Source: Pedobacter sp. Leaf41 (GTDB taxonomy: Bacteria > Bacteroidota > Bacteroidia > Sphingobacteriales > Sphingobacteriaceae). From it: a stretch of 49,628 bases of DNA. Both the position numbers and the translations under genes were made by a program. The stretch lies in assembly GCF_001422545.1 (NCBI RefSeq), contig NZ_LMLE01000008.1, positions 1,183 to 50,810 on the forward strand. The letters run 5' to 3'. Shown here piece by piece: positions 49,350-49,628 of the stretch (position 1 is its first letter; every line of letters begins with the position of its first letter). Under the pieces are notes generated by a model. It worked only from the letters and a program-made list of their open reading frames with translations. It had not been told where the DNA came from and ran no database searches.

Positions 49350-49628
49350 GGAAATTAGGCTTCATTTGTCCTGGCCGGACAGGCTTTTTGCTTTTTGATG
49401 TCAAAAAGCAACAAAAAACACCGACTTAAAATTATTCATTGATATTTATCTTTTTATTGGTATTCATGAGGGCTACGCCGTTTTTGTATTCAAGTTTCTG
49501 CTTAGGCCTTTACCGTGCATCCCGGATATCAGGTTAGACTTCATTTGTCCTGGCCGGACAGGCTTTTTGCTTTTTGATGTCAAAAAGCAACAAAAAACAC
49601 CGGCTTAAAATTATTCATTGATATTTAT
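49350..49628 (-). repeat. Two tandem copies of the left-hand repeat part (R5b, R5c)
   Basis: Both copies (49363-49520 and 49521-49628) run CTTCATTTGTCCTGGCCGGA, the TTTTTGATGTCAAAAA hairpin with GCAACAAAAAACACCG, then TTAAAATTATTCATTGATAT. The first continues to ACGGCGTAGCCCTCATGAAT (reverse) and stops at TTTACCGTGCATCC. The second is cut by the window end. The junction at about 49520 brings a truncated left end against CGGATATCAGGTTAG of the next copy. Confidence 0.85.

Overview
The window looks like chromosomal DNA of a Bacteroidota species of the Sphingobacteriaceae type (Pedobacter/Mucilaginibacter-like). The reasons are a SusC/SusD pair, a PorP/SprF protein beside a giant adhesin with a type IX secretion (T9SS) type-B sorting domain, HxlR, LytTR and Crp-like regulators, TAnnTTTG-type promoter boxes and a lack of Shine-Dalgarno sequences. 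The genus is an inference; no rRNA or other marker gene is present.

Layout. 1-620: dispersed intergenic repeats. 0.6-2.6 kb: divergent HxlR regulator and NAD(P)H oxidoreductase, then a PRC-barrel protein. 2.6-4.0 kb: repeats. 4.0-4.5 kb: small HEAGH protein. 4.6-16.3 kb: a minus-strand, near-gapless operon, in transcription order pseudo-metallophosphatase (Tat signal), phage-tail-collar (MdpB-like) protein, signal-less periplasmic-binding-fold protein, a 2678-residue Ig/MBG adhesin and PorP/SprF. Just upstream on the same strand is a three-gene coupled unit of aspartyl/asparaginyl hydroxylase, sulfotransferase and APS kinase, with a PhyH-type dioxygenase divergent from it (16.5-19.8 kb). 19.8-20.7 kb: repeats.

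20.7-38.1 kb is mostly an accessory/defence island. It holds a secreted small protein, an RpoA-CTD-like protein, a tRNA 3'-end fragment, an HNH protein, a coupled NUDIX plus PLD-SF2 helicase pair, and an AT-rich nine-gene minus-strand operon (28.4-38.0 kb). The operon order is XRE regulator, unknown protein, small membrane protein, M.PvuII-like N4-cytosine methyltransferase, HerA ATPase, NurA-like nuclease, an HNH-ATPase fusion resembling fused Septu PtuB-PtuA, a separate PtuB-like HNH protein and an McrA-like HNH nuclease. Most junctions overlap or are a few bases apart. This is the best candidate for an undescribed system: self-marking methylation, a HerA-NurA resection engine and Septu-like nucleases under one autoregulated promoter. 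The fused HNH domain has lost its usual catalytic His. A divergent promoter shares the XRE operator and reads into a hairpin-rich region with small ORFs (38.06-38.88 kb).

39.2-44.5 kb: TlpA-SusC-SusD operon, convergent with a DUF6520-like and MauE/DoxX pair (44.6-45.5 kb). 45.7-48.4 kb: Crp-like regulator, unknown protein, membrane LytTR regulator and an excisionase-like HTH protein. The HTH gene is followed immediately by a tract of 11-bp units kept in strict phase (48446-48588). From 48.76 kb to the end the same dispersed repeats return in inverted orientation. Across the window these repeats carry hairpins with a constant 6-nt loop and stems that differ between copies but stay complementary.
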